In this document: piece after piece, positions 1-5,209 of the stretch | Position numbering within the stretch: the stretch's first letter is position 1 | Layout: every line of letters begins with the position of its first letter | Assembly: GCA_019057735.1 (NCBI GenBank) | Contig: JAHLWV010000188.1 | Location: 1-5,209 of the forward strand | Length of the DNA: 5,209 nt | Origin: Promethearchaeota archaeon | GTDB taxonomy: Archaea > Asgardarchaeota > Lokiarchaeia > Sigynarchaeales > SOKP01 | Reading direction: 5' to 3' | Program-made: the position numbers and the translations under genes | The notes under the pieces: generated by a model | What the model was told of the DNA's origin: nothing | The model's database searches: none | The model's input: the letters and a program-made list of their open reading frames with translations, nothing else

Positions 1-422
1 TTCATTGCAACGATTGCAGCATCAATTAAATGTTCCTCAAATAAATAAATTAGTAAAGAAGTCACAGTTCCTCCATCTTGACCCCCGATAACTTCTGGGA
101 TATCTGTATTCGCTACATATCCTGTCTTGAATTCGCCCATCAATTGGATAGGGTCAGTTATAGTTCGGGGACATTGATTATAACAGATTCCACACCCCGT
201 ACATTTCCCTATTAATTTTGGTTGACCGGCTAAATAATCCCATTCAAGGACTGGACAAACTGCGGCGCATGTTCCGCATTCTGTGCATATACCTGTTCTT
301 ACAATTTCCTTCATAAGCATGCCAAACGAGTCTTTCTTACCCTCGAGTTTCTTTTGAATATAATCAAAAGAATAATCATATTGAGTAGCCGGTTGCTCTT
401 TGTCCGTTTGATTCTCAGTCAT
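1..422 (-). CDS. Ferredoxin-FrhB/FdhB-type F420 oxidoreductase beta subunit, N-terminal part (3' end outside window)
   Basis: The visible 140 residues start at an ATG (420-422) and run off the left edge without a stop. After a polar N-terminus of about 40 residues come two complete CxxCxxCxxxCP motifs, at residues 46-57 (CTECGTCAAVCP) and 74-85 (CTGCGICYNQCP), each expected to bind a [4Fe-4S] cluster. From about residue 112 the segment GGQDGGTVTSLLIYLFEE followed by HLIDAAIVAM matches the start of the FrhB/FdhB N-terminal domain (coenzyme F420 hydrogenase/dehydrogenase beta subunit). Members of this family carry electrons between reduced F420, flavin and Fe-S clusters; FpoF/FqoF have the same order of two ferredoxin clusters followed by FrhB. 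The flavin and F420 sites lie outside the window, so the substrate is unknown, and some FrhB homologues act on other substrates. A weak GATGAG lies 9 bases before the start. The upstream neighbour on the same strand is the HEAT-repeat gene. Confidence 0.85.
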   Translation of the reverse strand, partial: MTENQTDKEQPATQYDYSFDYIQKKLEGKKDSFGMLMKEIVRTGICTECGTCAAVCPVLEWDYLAGQPKLIGKCTGCGICYNQCPRTITDPIQLMGEFKTGYVANTDIPEVIGGQDGGTVTSLLIYLFEEHLIDAAIVAM

Positions 423-549
423 AGTTAATTACTCATCAAAAACTCTGTATTAGTTTAATTTATTTGTTTGTAGATCTATGTAATAGAAATAGATTACTAA
501 TAATAAAATTTATTAAAAAATAATCGCGTGCTTTCGGTAAAAAAACCGT
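423..549 (-). promoter_or_regulatory. Intergenic region upstream of the FrhB-like gene
   Basis: This 127-base AT-rich gap separates the HEAT gene stop from the FrhB-like start. Read on the minus strand, it opens with T-tracts that could end HEAT transcription and contains an AT-rich stretch near 505-520 (TTTAATAAATTTT) that could act as a TATA element about 90 bases before the FrhB-like ATG. A small inverted repeat, ATCTAT (474-479) and ATAGAT (489-494) with a 9-base spacer, lies between that element and the start. No site here is strong enough to name with certainty. The gap length suggests that the FrhB-like gene may have its own promoter, although read-through from the HEAT gene remains possible. 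Confidence 0.3.
515..548 (-). terminator. Possible T-tract terminator of the HEAT-repeat gene
   Basis: Directly after the TGA stop (550-552), the minus strand reads through a run of seven T (539-545) flanked by CGGT/ACCG arms (535-538 and 545-548). A second run of six T follows (515-520). Archaeal transcription commonly ends at oligo-T tracts, with or without a hairpin. The stem is only 4 bp, so the T-runs carry most of the weight. Confidence 0.35.
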
Positions 550-2151
550 TCATTCGGCATTTTCATTTTCCAGTTTCTCTTCGATGCGCTTAATGGCGTT
601 ACTAGCATGTATCCTAACTATCCTTGGAAAATCGTTTACTCTCGAAAGTAGGGCGCTTAAAGCGTGTTCTTCTCCAAATATTTCTAAAAACTTGATTAAA
701 CCTACTTTAACTTTGAAATTTTCGTCATCGCTTCTTTTTAGGTAATCTATTATAATTGCTACATCTTTGTTTAAAGTTCTTTTTAATTCTATGTCATCAT
801 CTTTTACTTTATACCAATTTCTTTGAAAAATGTTATAGATAGCATCTATTGCTACTTTTTTTATAAGCCAGTATGATTCAGAGTTCTCTAAAATTTCTAT
901 TAGGTTGCCAACCGGTTCAATGTTTCCTATTTTTCCAAGAGCGATGATTGTGTTTTTTTTAACATCTAAATTTCTAATCTTTAATAAACTTGTTAGTGGT
1001 TTTACAAATTCCTCATTTCCAATTTCTCCTAAAATAAATGCAATGCTTTCTTTGATCGTGTCGTTATCAGAATCTAAGTACGAAAATAAGGAATCGTAAT
1101 TAACGTTTTTATTACTCAGATAAATCTTTTTTATTGCATCTATTATGTAAAGCTTCATATCCAAATCGGTGTACTCGAAGCTAATATCTTCTATGTCCAA
1201 TATGCCTAGCATTTCTGGAACTGCCGAAAGGTCCCCGATCTCTCCCAAAGCTTCAATTGTAGCTATACTTACTTCGTTATAAATATTGTCTAAATTCTGT
1301 GTTAAGAAATCTACAGCATCTATTAACTTTAATTTTCCGGTAAGGGCTATAGCATTCTTTTTGACGATAAAATCGTCGCTCAGTAATAATCTAATTACAT
1401 CCTGATTAATATCTGAACCTAATAATTTTAGAATCGAAACCGCAGAATCCATTAATTCAGGATCTAATTCTTTTAAAATTCGAGTAATTTCATTCAATAA
1501 AAGCTGTTTATTTTGAAACAAATTAGAGATAACTTCTGGGTACTTAACTTTTAGATAACTAATATCCTCAAAAGAAACGTTAATGCTCGACAATTCGTAT
1601 CCTATAAGTTTAATTATCTCTGATTTGTGTTCATTTGAGATGTTTTCGCTTTTTAAAAAACTCAACAACGCTTTTATTAGAATTTCAGGTCCTATACTTA
1701 ACAATTGGTTCTTAACAAAATCTTTGATCGAATTATAATGCGAATCTAATTCATTGATAAATAGGTTTATCTGAGGTTCTTCGAATTTTATTTTCTTTAT
1801 AGCTTTCAAAACAGATAATTTAATATCCATATTATCCAATTTCTGTTCTAATATCCACATCAACGGCTTTAGAGCTTTTTCAAACCTCAATTTACCTAAA
1901 GCTTTCGCAGCTTCGCATTTAATTTCAATACCATCTTCAGATATTAAAACATTTTCTAACGTACTAAAGCATTCTTTCTTCAGCGAGGGAACTTCCCTAC
2001 TTACTAATCCTAAATATTTTACCGCTCCTTTCCTTTTACCGTAATCCTTTTCAGTTTCAACAATTTCAGTTAATAATTTAACTGAATTTTCTAATCCAAT
2101 TTCTTCCCTTTTCTCAAATATTTCTAGTGGTGAAGATTTCGGATCAAACAT
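550..2151 (-). CDS. HEAT/armadillo-repeat protein (PBS-lyase HEAT-like), 533 residues
   Basis: This is a soluble alpha-helical repeat protein with no signal peptide or membrane segment. Recognisable HEAT-like units lie near residues 75-102 (AAKALGKLRF then ALKPL), 260-288, 292-319 (IEALGEIGDLSAVPEML), 364-391 (ILGEIGNEEFVKPLTSLL), 396-422 (IIALGKIGNIEPVGNLIEIL), 478-506 and 510-525. The stretch at about 105-255 is also helical but degenerate. The repeated pattern (A-L-G-x-I/L-G, then A/E-x-V-x-x-L) is typical of PBS-lyase HEAT-like repeats, which usually form protein-binding scaffolds. No catalytic motif is visible, so a lyase activity is not implied. The start is the first ATG after an in-frame TAA seven codons upstream; no Shine-Dalgarno is visible, consistent with a leaderless or very short leader transcript. 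The FrhB-like gene follows 127 bases downstream on the same strand. Its partner is unknown. Confidence 0.85.
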   Translation of the reverse strand: MFDPKSSPLEIFEKREEIGLENSVKLLTEIVETEKDYGKRKGAVKYLGLVSREVPSLKKECFSTLENVLISEDGIEIKCEAAKALGKLRFEKALKPLMWILEQKLDNMDIKLSVLKAIKKIKFEEPQINLFINELDSHYNSIKDFVKNQLLSIGPEILIKALLSFLKSENISNEHKSEIIKLIGYELSSINVSFEDISYLKVKYPEVISNLFQNKQLLLNEITRILKELDPELMDSAVSILKLLGSDINQDVIRLLLSDDFIVKKNAIALTGKLKLIDAVDFLTQNLDNIYNEVSIATIEALGEIGDLSAVPEMLGILDIEDISFEYTDLDMKLYIIDAIKKIYLSNKNVNYDSLFSYLDSDNDTIKESIAFILGEIGNEEFVKPLTSLLKIRNLDVKKNTIIALGKIGNIEPVGNLIEILENSESYWLIKKVAIDAIYNIFQRNWYKVKDDDIELKRTLNKDVAIIIDYLKRSDDENFKVKVGLIKFLEIFGEEHALSALLSRVNDFPRIVRIHASNAIKRIEEKLENENAE

Positions 2152-2175
2152 AATAGAATAAGATTTATTTTAACA

Positions 2176-2197
2176 AGTAAATTATTTTTTTCTTGAT
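2176..2197 (-). promoter_or_regulatory. Possible promoter (purine-rich BRE plus TATA-like) of the HEAT-repeat gene
   Basis: On the minus strand, a purine-rich stretch (AAGAAAAAAA) runs into AATAATTTA (TATA-like, about 2178-2187). Its centre lies about 31 bases before the ATG at 2151, which would place the transcript start only a few bases upstream of the codon. This fits the absence of a Shine-Dalgarno. The whole region is AT-rich, so chance matches are likely. Confidence 0.3.
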
Positions 2198-2250
2198 TAT
2201 TTACATTTTAGGTTATTAGCTTATAAAAATATTTTCAATTGGACTGATAT

Positions 2251-2289
2251 ATTCAATTATTATTTTAGAAGAAAAAGAAATAATTGAAT
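2251..2289. repeat. Perfect 11-bp inverted repeat with 17-base loop
   Basis: ATTCAATTATT (2251-2261) is the exact reverse complement of AATAATTGAAT (2279-2289). The 17-base spacer is purine-rich on the plus strand. The element lies about 100 bases upstream of the HEAT start and about 180 bases upstream of the TATA element of the beta-helix gene. It could be an operator, a hairpin in a leader or small RNA, or a chance AT-rich repeat. Confidence 0.6.
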
Positions 2290-2457
2290 GATTTACGACT
2301 TTCATTAATAGAAATAAAAATTTGTTCACATTAACCTGGCTTGGAGGGCAATAGTTAACATATGAAAGTATTTACGAAATGAGAAAATAACCTTATTATT
2401 TGTTTATATCCACCTAAACCTAATTGACAAAAACGGAAATTTACATGTTACCTATAG

Positions 2458-2476
2458 GGTTGAAATGTATATAAAG
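2458..2476 (+). promoter_or_regulatory. BRE/TATA promoter of the beta-helix surface protein gene
   Basis: A TGAAATG stretch (2461-2467) that resembles an archaeal BRE is followed directly by TATATAAAG (2467-2475), the best TATA match in the window. A start site about 26 bases downstream would lie near 2497, giving a leader of about 40 bases before the ATG at 2537. The element overlaps the ATG at 2465, which argues against translation from that codon. TTTATATC near 2403-2410 is an alternative that would serve the longer frame. Confidence 0.5.
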
Positions 2477-2536
2477 GAACTTAATCTAATTATTAATTAC
2501 TTACAAATTATATTTTGCTATGATGGCAAAAATAAT

Positions 2537-4090
2537 ATGAAATCAATAGTGAAATCAAAAATAATCATTTTAGGAATCCTCTTTGCAATATCACCTCTAA
2601 TTAACAATAATTTCAATTTTCACTTGGAAGATAGCAATTTAAGCTCTCATAATAGAGACAAAATGAATTCTAAAAACGAAAATTTGAAAATTTCAGCAAC
2701 ATCTGGGATAATTATTATATATGGTAATTCTCAATGGGTTGATTTTAAAAACGCGGGTAAATGTATAGGGCAAGGAACTTATTCCGACCCCTATATCATA
2801 GAAGATTTGGAAATAGATGCCGAAGGTTCGGGAAGAAGCATCACGATTATTAATTCCGATGTTTACTTTAAGATTGAAAATTGTACCGTCTATGATACAT
2901 TGGATCGGAGGTGGCCAGAGGATTCGGGAATCTATTTATCTAATGTCGCTAATGCCAACTTAATTAACAACACAGTTTTCGATAATTTTAATGGAATCTT
3001 TTTACAATATAATTGTTATAACAACACGATTTCGGGAAACGCCGTAATTAATAACTACTTCATGGGGATAAAGTTAGAAAATAGTGATTATAACACCGTT
3101 TCGGAAAACACGATAAATCAAAATTATGGAGGTATATATGTAGAAGATAGTGATAATAATAAAATTTCGGGAAACACCGCAAATAACAACTACTGGGGGA
3201 TAAATTTACCTAATAGTGATCATAATAACATTTCGGGAAATACCGCAAATAACAACTACTGGGGGATCAATTTACCTAATAGTGATTATAATACCATTTC
3301 GGGAAATATCATAAATAATAATAATGAATCTGGGATATATTTACATTCTGGTAATTATAACAACATTTCGGGAAATATAATGATTGAATGCGGATTACAA
3401 GTATCATCGAGATTTTCGAATCCTCCAAATCTTGAAGATCTAACTTCAAATAATATAGATTCTACAAATTTAGTAAATGGAAAACCCCTCTATTATTACA
3501 CTAATGAGATAAATTTAGGAACAAACAATTTTACAAATGCCGGGCAAGTTTTTTTAATCAATTGCAATGATTGTTTGATATCAAACTTGAACACTTCTTA
3601 TTGTTCCAGTGGAATTGCACTTTACTATTGTAATAACAACAATCTCTCAGGGAACACTGCAAGCAACAGCGAGTATGGAATTTATTTATTGTATTGCGAT
3701 GGAAACTATGTTTCAGGAAATACGGTAAATCAAAATTATGGAGGTATATATCTATCAGGTAGTATTAATAACAACATTACTGGAAACACTGCAAGTTACA
3801 ATGTACGCGGAATTAGTTTAATGTTTAGTGATCATAATCACGTCACAACAAACACAATTAGTTATAATAATGTTGGCATACTTACAATGAGTTTAACAAA
3901 ACGACTTTCTACTCATAATGAAATTTCAAATAACATTTTTAGTGGTAATGGCGAGGATATCAAAGAATGTTTTTTGGATATAGATATGTATCTATTTATT
4001 GATGTTTTTTCAATCTTAATATTAGGGTGTGCTATAACTCTTTCAATTGTTCTCATTTTATGGAAAATGATATATAAGAGAGTAAAATAA
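2537..4090 (+). CDS. Secreted, membrane-anchored right-handed beta-helix (NosD-like) surface protein, 517 residues
   Basis: I chose the ATG at 2537 because it begins a classic signal peptide (MKSIVKSK, then IIILGILFAISPLI). The frame is open back to an ATG at 2465, but those 24 extra codons would bury the signal and overlap a TATA box. Residues 60-120 (GNSQW, GQGTYSDPYIIEDLEID, IKNS-like INSD) are the usual start of archaeal NosD-type proteins. About a dozen coils of 22-23 residues follow, marked by N-x-I-S-G-N-T turns at residues 142, 165, 188, 210, 232, 254 and 277, then 348, 370, 392, 414, 436 and 463. A non-repeat insert (about 281-338, with VNGKPLYYYTNE) interrupts them. A single membrane helix at about 486-508 followed by KMIYKRVK anchors the protein with the helix outside. 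The fold is shared with pectate lyase-like carbohydrate-active and adhesive proteins. No catalytic residues or copper site can be assigned, so a role in nitrous oxide reduction should not be assumed. Confidence 0.85.
   Translation: MKSIVKSKIIILGILFAISPLINNNFNFHLEDSNLSSHNRDKMNSKNENLKISATSGIIIIYGNSQWVDFKNAGKCIGQGTYSDPYIIEDLEIDAEGSGRSITIINSDVYFKIENCTVYDTLDRRWPEDSGIYLSNVANANLINNTVFDNFNGIFLQYNCYNNTISGNAVINNYFMGIKLENSDYNTVSENTINQNYGGIYVEDSDNNKISGNTANNNYWGINLPNSDHNNISGNTANNNYWGINLPNSDYNTISGNIINNNNESGIYLHSGNYNNISGNIMIECGLQVSSRFSNPPNLEDLTSNNIDSTNLVNGKPLYYYTNEINLGTNNFTNAGQVFLINCNDCLISNLNTSYCSSGIALYYCNNNNLSGNTASNSEYGIYLLYCDGNYVSGNTVNQNYGGIYLSGSINNNITGNTASYNVRGISLMFSDHNHVTTNTISYNNVGILTMSLTKRLSTHNEISNNIFSGNGEDIKECFLDIDMYLFIDVFSILILGCAITLSIVLILWKMIYKRVK
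3114..3751 (+). repeat. Separated 26-bp direct repeat within the beta-helix gene
   Basis: The sequence encoding NQNYGGIY occurs identically at 3114-3139 and 3726-3751, exactly 612 bases (204 codons) apart and in the same frame. One copy lies before the non-repeat insert of the protein and one after it, which suggests that coils were copied or recombined between the two halves of the beta-helix. Confidence 0.7.
3165..3296 (+). repeat. Two tandem 66-bp repeats encoding one beta-helix coil each
   Basis: Copies at 3165-3230 and 3231-3296 have the same length and differ at only 4 of 66 positions. Each encodes one 22-residue coil (ISGNTANNNYWGINLPNSD core). The protein change is confined to the turn after NSD (H-N-N versus Y-N-T), because the other differences are silent. 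Neighbouring coils are much less alike at the DNA level, so this pair is probably a recent duplication. Confidence 0.85.
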
Positions 4091-4216
4091 TTATCCATTG
4101 TCTCTATTGCTGTAAGAATTTGATACGTTCTACTCCATCAAGGGCGAATTTTGAGAATGAAAAATTATATATATAGCGAATATACTCAGACAATTTTAAA
4201 TAATTAGAATCTAAGT
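4091..4216. other. Convergent intergenic gap
   Basis: The beta-helix gene and the HTH gene end facing each other across 126 bases. No gene is evident. On the minus strand, TTAGA/TCTAA (4204-4214) and a run of five T (4160-4164) lie downstream of the HTH stop and could help termination. An alternating TA tract lies at 4165-4175. On the plus strand, no clear terminator follows the beta-helix gene. Confidence 0.45.
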
Positions 4217-4897
4217 CTATATAAAATTACCAAAAAAATACTCCATAGATAGATTCCTCGCTTCTTTTAAATGACGATTTACAGCAGATTCTGATATTTT
4301 GAAATGTTTAGCTATTTGAATTGCACTAATTTTTTTTGGTGATTTAAAAAATCCATTTTTAGCGGCGTAAGAAGCAACTTCTTGTTGTCTTTTTGTAAAA
4401 TTCGGAAAAGGAATAGCGGACTTCCAAATACTTTCGTCAACGCGATCCATTTTATCTAAATCGGTCATTCCAATGATTTTATAATTTTCTGTAAATGAGG
4501 ATATAACTTCGAATAATTGCTTAATGTATTCATTTTGAGAAATTATATTAATTAATAGATGTTCCTGTGAAATATGAATAGGAAATAAAAAAGCCCACGG
4601 TCCAGAATCAACAATCGGAAAAAATCCCGAAGTATTATTCTGATTCATTATGCAAATTATTTCGTTTCCAGTTTGATTTAATAATTGGAAAGATTGTGGA
4701 TTAAACTTAGTTTTAATAAACTCTTCCAAGTTCGTTATTGTATTTGGCTTAAAGCGTATTCGCTGAAGAGCAAAGAAGTGGTTTTGGTCGTATTGGAAAG
4801 CGTTTAAAATTTCAATAAATTCGAGATTTTGCAATAAATCAGCAAACCCCACATATTCTAAAAAATTTCCCGGTATTTGTAATCTGATAATTTTCAT
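4217..4897 (-). CDS. Bat-type helix-turn-helix (HTH_10) transcriptional regulator, 226 residues
   Basis: The C-terminal 55-60 residues match the archaeal bat-type HTH_10 domain: FTKRQQEV (167-174) corresponds to the family's LTxRQ-E signature, followed by AAKNGFF (178-184), and then the helix-turn-helix ISAIQIAKHFKISESAVNRH (190-209) and KEARN. The N-terminal part, about 160 residues, has no recognised ligand motif; in this family it usually senses a signal. The protein should act in the cytoplasm as a DNA-binding regulator. The ATG at 4897 has no well-placed Shine-Dalgarno: a GGAG (4926-4929) lies about 28 bases away, and no standard start codon fits closer to it. The gene is divergent from the SDR-like gene at 5077, with a 16-bp palindrome between them, so autoregulation and control of that neighbour are plausible. 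The target is inferred from position only. Confidence 0.85.
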   Translation of the reverse strand: MKIIRLQIPGNFLEYVGFADLLQNLEFIEILNAFQYDQNHFFALQRIRFKPNTITNLEEFIKTKFNPQSFQLLNQTGNEIICIMNQNNTSGFFPIVDSGPWAFLFPIHISQEHLLINIISQNEYIKQLFEVISSFTENYKIIGMTDLDKMDRVDESIWKSAIPFPNFTKRQQEVASYAAKNGFFKSPKKISAIQIAKHFKISESAVNRHLKEARNLSMEYFFGNFI

Positions 4898-4906
4898 TAA
4901 ATTAAA

Positions 4907-4919
4907 ACTCTGTACGAGT
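4907..4919. repeat. Short inverted repeat just upstream of the HTH start
   Basis: ACTC (4907-4910) and GAGT (4916-4919) flank TGTAC, 10-22 bases before the HTH ATG. If transcription begins about 26 bases past the TATA-like element, this repeat lies at the 5' end of the message. It could be a small hairpin or a half-site operator. The arms are only 4 bp, so chance is a real possibility. Confidence 0.25.
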
Positions 4920-4940
4920 AATTTTCTCCTTTAATTTGCA

Positions 4941-4950
4941 GTATAAATAC
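4941..4950. promoter_or_regulatory. Symmetric TATA-like element in the divergent promoter region
   Basis: GTATAAATAC has perfect 4-bp arms around AA, so it reads as TATA-like on both strands. On the minus strand (GTATTTATAC) it would start the HTH message near 4920, with a leader of about 22 bases. On the plus strand (TATAAATA) it would start near 4971, inside the adjacent 16-bp palindrome, giving a leader of about 105 bases for the SDR-like gene. Confidence 0.4.
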
Positions 4951-4961
4951 ACATTATTATA

Positions 4962-4977
4962 TGTTGCGATCGCAACA
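4962..4977. promoter_or_regulatory. Perfect 16-bp palindrome, candidate operator
   Basis: TGTTGCGATCGCAACA is its own reverse complement over all 16 bases. It is G/C-rich at its centre (GCGATCGC) while its surroundings are nearly all A/T. It lies between a DNA-binding regulator gene and a divergently transcribed gene, about 15 bases from the TATA-like element, the typical position of an operator. A dimeric HTH protein, probably the one encoded at 4217-4897, is the obvious candidate to bind it. Confidence 0.6.
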
Positions 4978-5030
4978 ATTCAACTCTTTAGTATGTATTA
5001 ATTCTTATTTTATAGGGATTTTGTTTTATT

Positions 5031-5039
5031 TTTAAATTA
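5031..5039 (+). promoter_or_regulatory. Possible TATA element of the SDR-like gene
   Basis: TTTAAATTA is centred about 42 bases before the ATG at 5077. A start site about 26 bases on, near 5061, would give a short leader that just includes the Shine-Dalgarno. No convincing BRE precedes it and the region is very A/T-rich. The element at 4941-4950 is an alternative. Confidence 0.3.
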
Positions 5040-5064
5040 TAAAAAATTAAATTTAAGGTTAAAA

Positions 5065-5070
5065 GGGGAG
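5065..5070 (+). promoter_or_regulatory. Shine-Dalgarno of the SDR-like gene
   Basis: GGGGAG ends six bases before the ATG at 5077, the only clear, well-spaced ribosome binding site in the window. It fixes this start over the ATG four bases downstream (5081), which is out of frame. Confidence 0.75.
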
Positions 5071-5076
5071 AATTAT

Positions 5077-5209
5077 ATGAATGTTTTACTAACAGGTGCG
5101 TTTGGAAATGTTGGATTAAGTACTTTACTTGAATTACTAAATAAAGATTATAAGGTTAGAGTATTTGAAGTATATAACCGGAAAAATAGAAAATTAGCTA
5201 AAAAATTCA
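5077..5209 (+). CDS. NAD(P)-binding Rossmann protein, extended SDR/NAD-dependent epimerase-like, N-terminal part (3' end outside window)
   Basis: The visible 44 residues begin MNVLLTGAFGNVGLSTLLEL. The beta strand NVLLT followed by TGAFGNVG (residues 6-13) is the TGxxGxxG dinucleotide-binding motif of extended short-chain dehydrogenases, such as NAD-dependent epimerases and dehydratases. A second strand, YKVRVFE, ends in Glu31, the position of an acidic residue that commonly holds the adenosine ribose and favours NAD over NADP; the following Arg35, Lys36 and Arg38 make this uncertain. The catalytic YxxxK lies outside the window, so the reaction cannot be named. The protein is expected to be cytoplasmic. 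Upstream it has a strong Shine-Dalgarno and shares a divergent control region with the HTH regulator, which may regulate it. Confidence 0.8.
   Translation, partial: MNVLLTGAFGNVGLSTLLELLNKDYKVRVFEVYNRKNRKLAKKF

Larger units (their letters stand above)
2152..2464. other. Divergent intergenic region between the HEAT and beta-helix genes
   Basis: No coding signal was found in this gap of just over 300 bases. It holds the presumed HEAT promoter on its left side and a hairpin-forming inverted repeat (2251-2289). It also has a short G/C-rich patch (2335-2350) between TTAAC (2331-2335) and GTTAA (2354-2358), a TTTATATC element near 2403-2410, and the palindrome CCTATAGG (2451-2458) just before the TATA element of the beta-helix gene. 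No tRNA or other recognisable RNA gene is apparent. Confidence 0.6.

Noticed and set aside
905..1099. Plus-strand 64-codon open frame
   Set aside because: It is entirely antisense to the HEAT-repeat gene, has no domain or signal, and is a by-product of that gene's codon pattern.
2411..2423. CCTAAACCTAA resembling a short telomere-like repeat
   Set aside because: There are only two partial units in an ordinary A/T-rich spacer; no array is present.
2537..4090. Reading the NosD-like protein as a true nitrous oxide reductase maturation factor
   Set aside because: No other nos gene is nearby, the protein carries a C-terminal membrane anchor, and similarity is limited to the repetitive beta-helix fold.
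3913..4098. Minus-strand 61-codon open frame
   Set aside because: It is antisense to the end of the beta-helix gene, including the membrane segment, and has no recognisable motif or ribosome binding site.
4157..4207. Plus-strand 16-codon open frame in the convergent gap
   Set aside because: It is too short and of A/T-tract composition (the TA run encodes Tyr-Ile-Tyr), with no ribosome binding site.
439..4914. Shared 11-mer AAAACTCTGTA upstream of the FrhB-like gene (439-449) and of the HTH gene (4904-4914)
   Set aside because: Two matching 11-mers are expected by chance in an A/T-rich window of this size; the flanking bases do not extend the match.
4926..4929. GGAG as Shine-Dalgarno of the HTH gene
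   Set aside because: It lies about 28 bases from the ATG, no standard start codon lies at a suitable distance in frame, and the predicted transcript start falls downstream of it.

Overview
The window looks like AT-rich archaeal DNA, most likely from an Asgard (Lokiarchaeia-like) genome or a close relative. This is inferred from four things: a bat-type (HTH_10) regulator; a large Asn-rich NosD-type beta-helix surface protein with a C-terminal anchor; a ferredoxin/FrhB-type F420-linked subunit; and archaeal TATA-like elements upstream of genes. No rRNA, tRNA, insertion sequence or CRISPR array was seen. The taxon cannot be proved from this sequence alone.

Layout from left to right. (1) Bases 1-422, minus strand: N-terminal 140 residues of a protein with two [4Fe-4S] ferredoxin motifs followed by the start of an FrhB/FdhB domain; the rest lies outside the window. 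(2) Bases 550-2151, minus strand: a 533-residue HEAT/armadillo-repeat protein, upstream of the FrhB-like gene on the same strand and separated from it by 127 bases containing T-tracts. (3) Bases 2152-2536: a divergent, gene-free region with a hairpin-forming 11-bp inverted repeat and a strong TATA-like element. (4) Bases 2537-4090, plus strand: a secreted, membrane-anchored right-handed beta-helix (NosD-like) protein. I place its start 24 codons inside the longest reading frame, because the signal peptide begins there and a TATA element overlaps the upstream ATG. (5) Bases 4091-4216: a convergent gap. (6) Bases 4217-4897, minus strand: a bat-type HTH regulator. (7) Bases 4898-5076: a divergent promoter region with a perfect 16-bp palindrome. 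(8) From 5077, plus strand: the first 44 residues of an NAD(P)-binding Rossmann protein (extended SDR/epimerase-like), preceded by a clear Shine-Dalgarno sequence.

The best functional pairing is the HTH regulator, the palindrome and the divergent dehydrogenase/epimerase-like gene, which look like a regulator, its operator and a target. The FrhB-like gene points to F420- or ferredoxin-linked redox metabolism. The HEAT protein could be a scaffold but has no visible partner apart from its neighbour. The beta-helix gene is a cell-surface protein that appears to grow by duplication of 22-residue coils. I see ordinary accessory archaeal genes with some interesting regulatory and repeat structure, and no convincing new multi-gene system.
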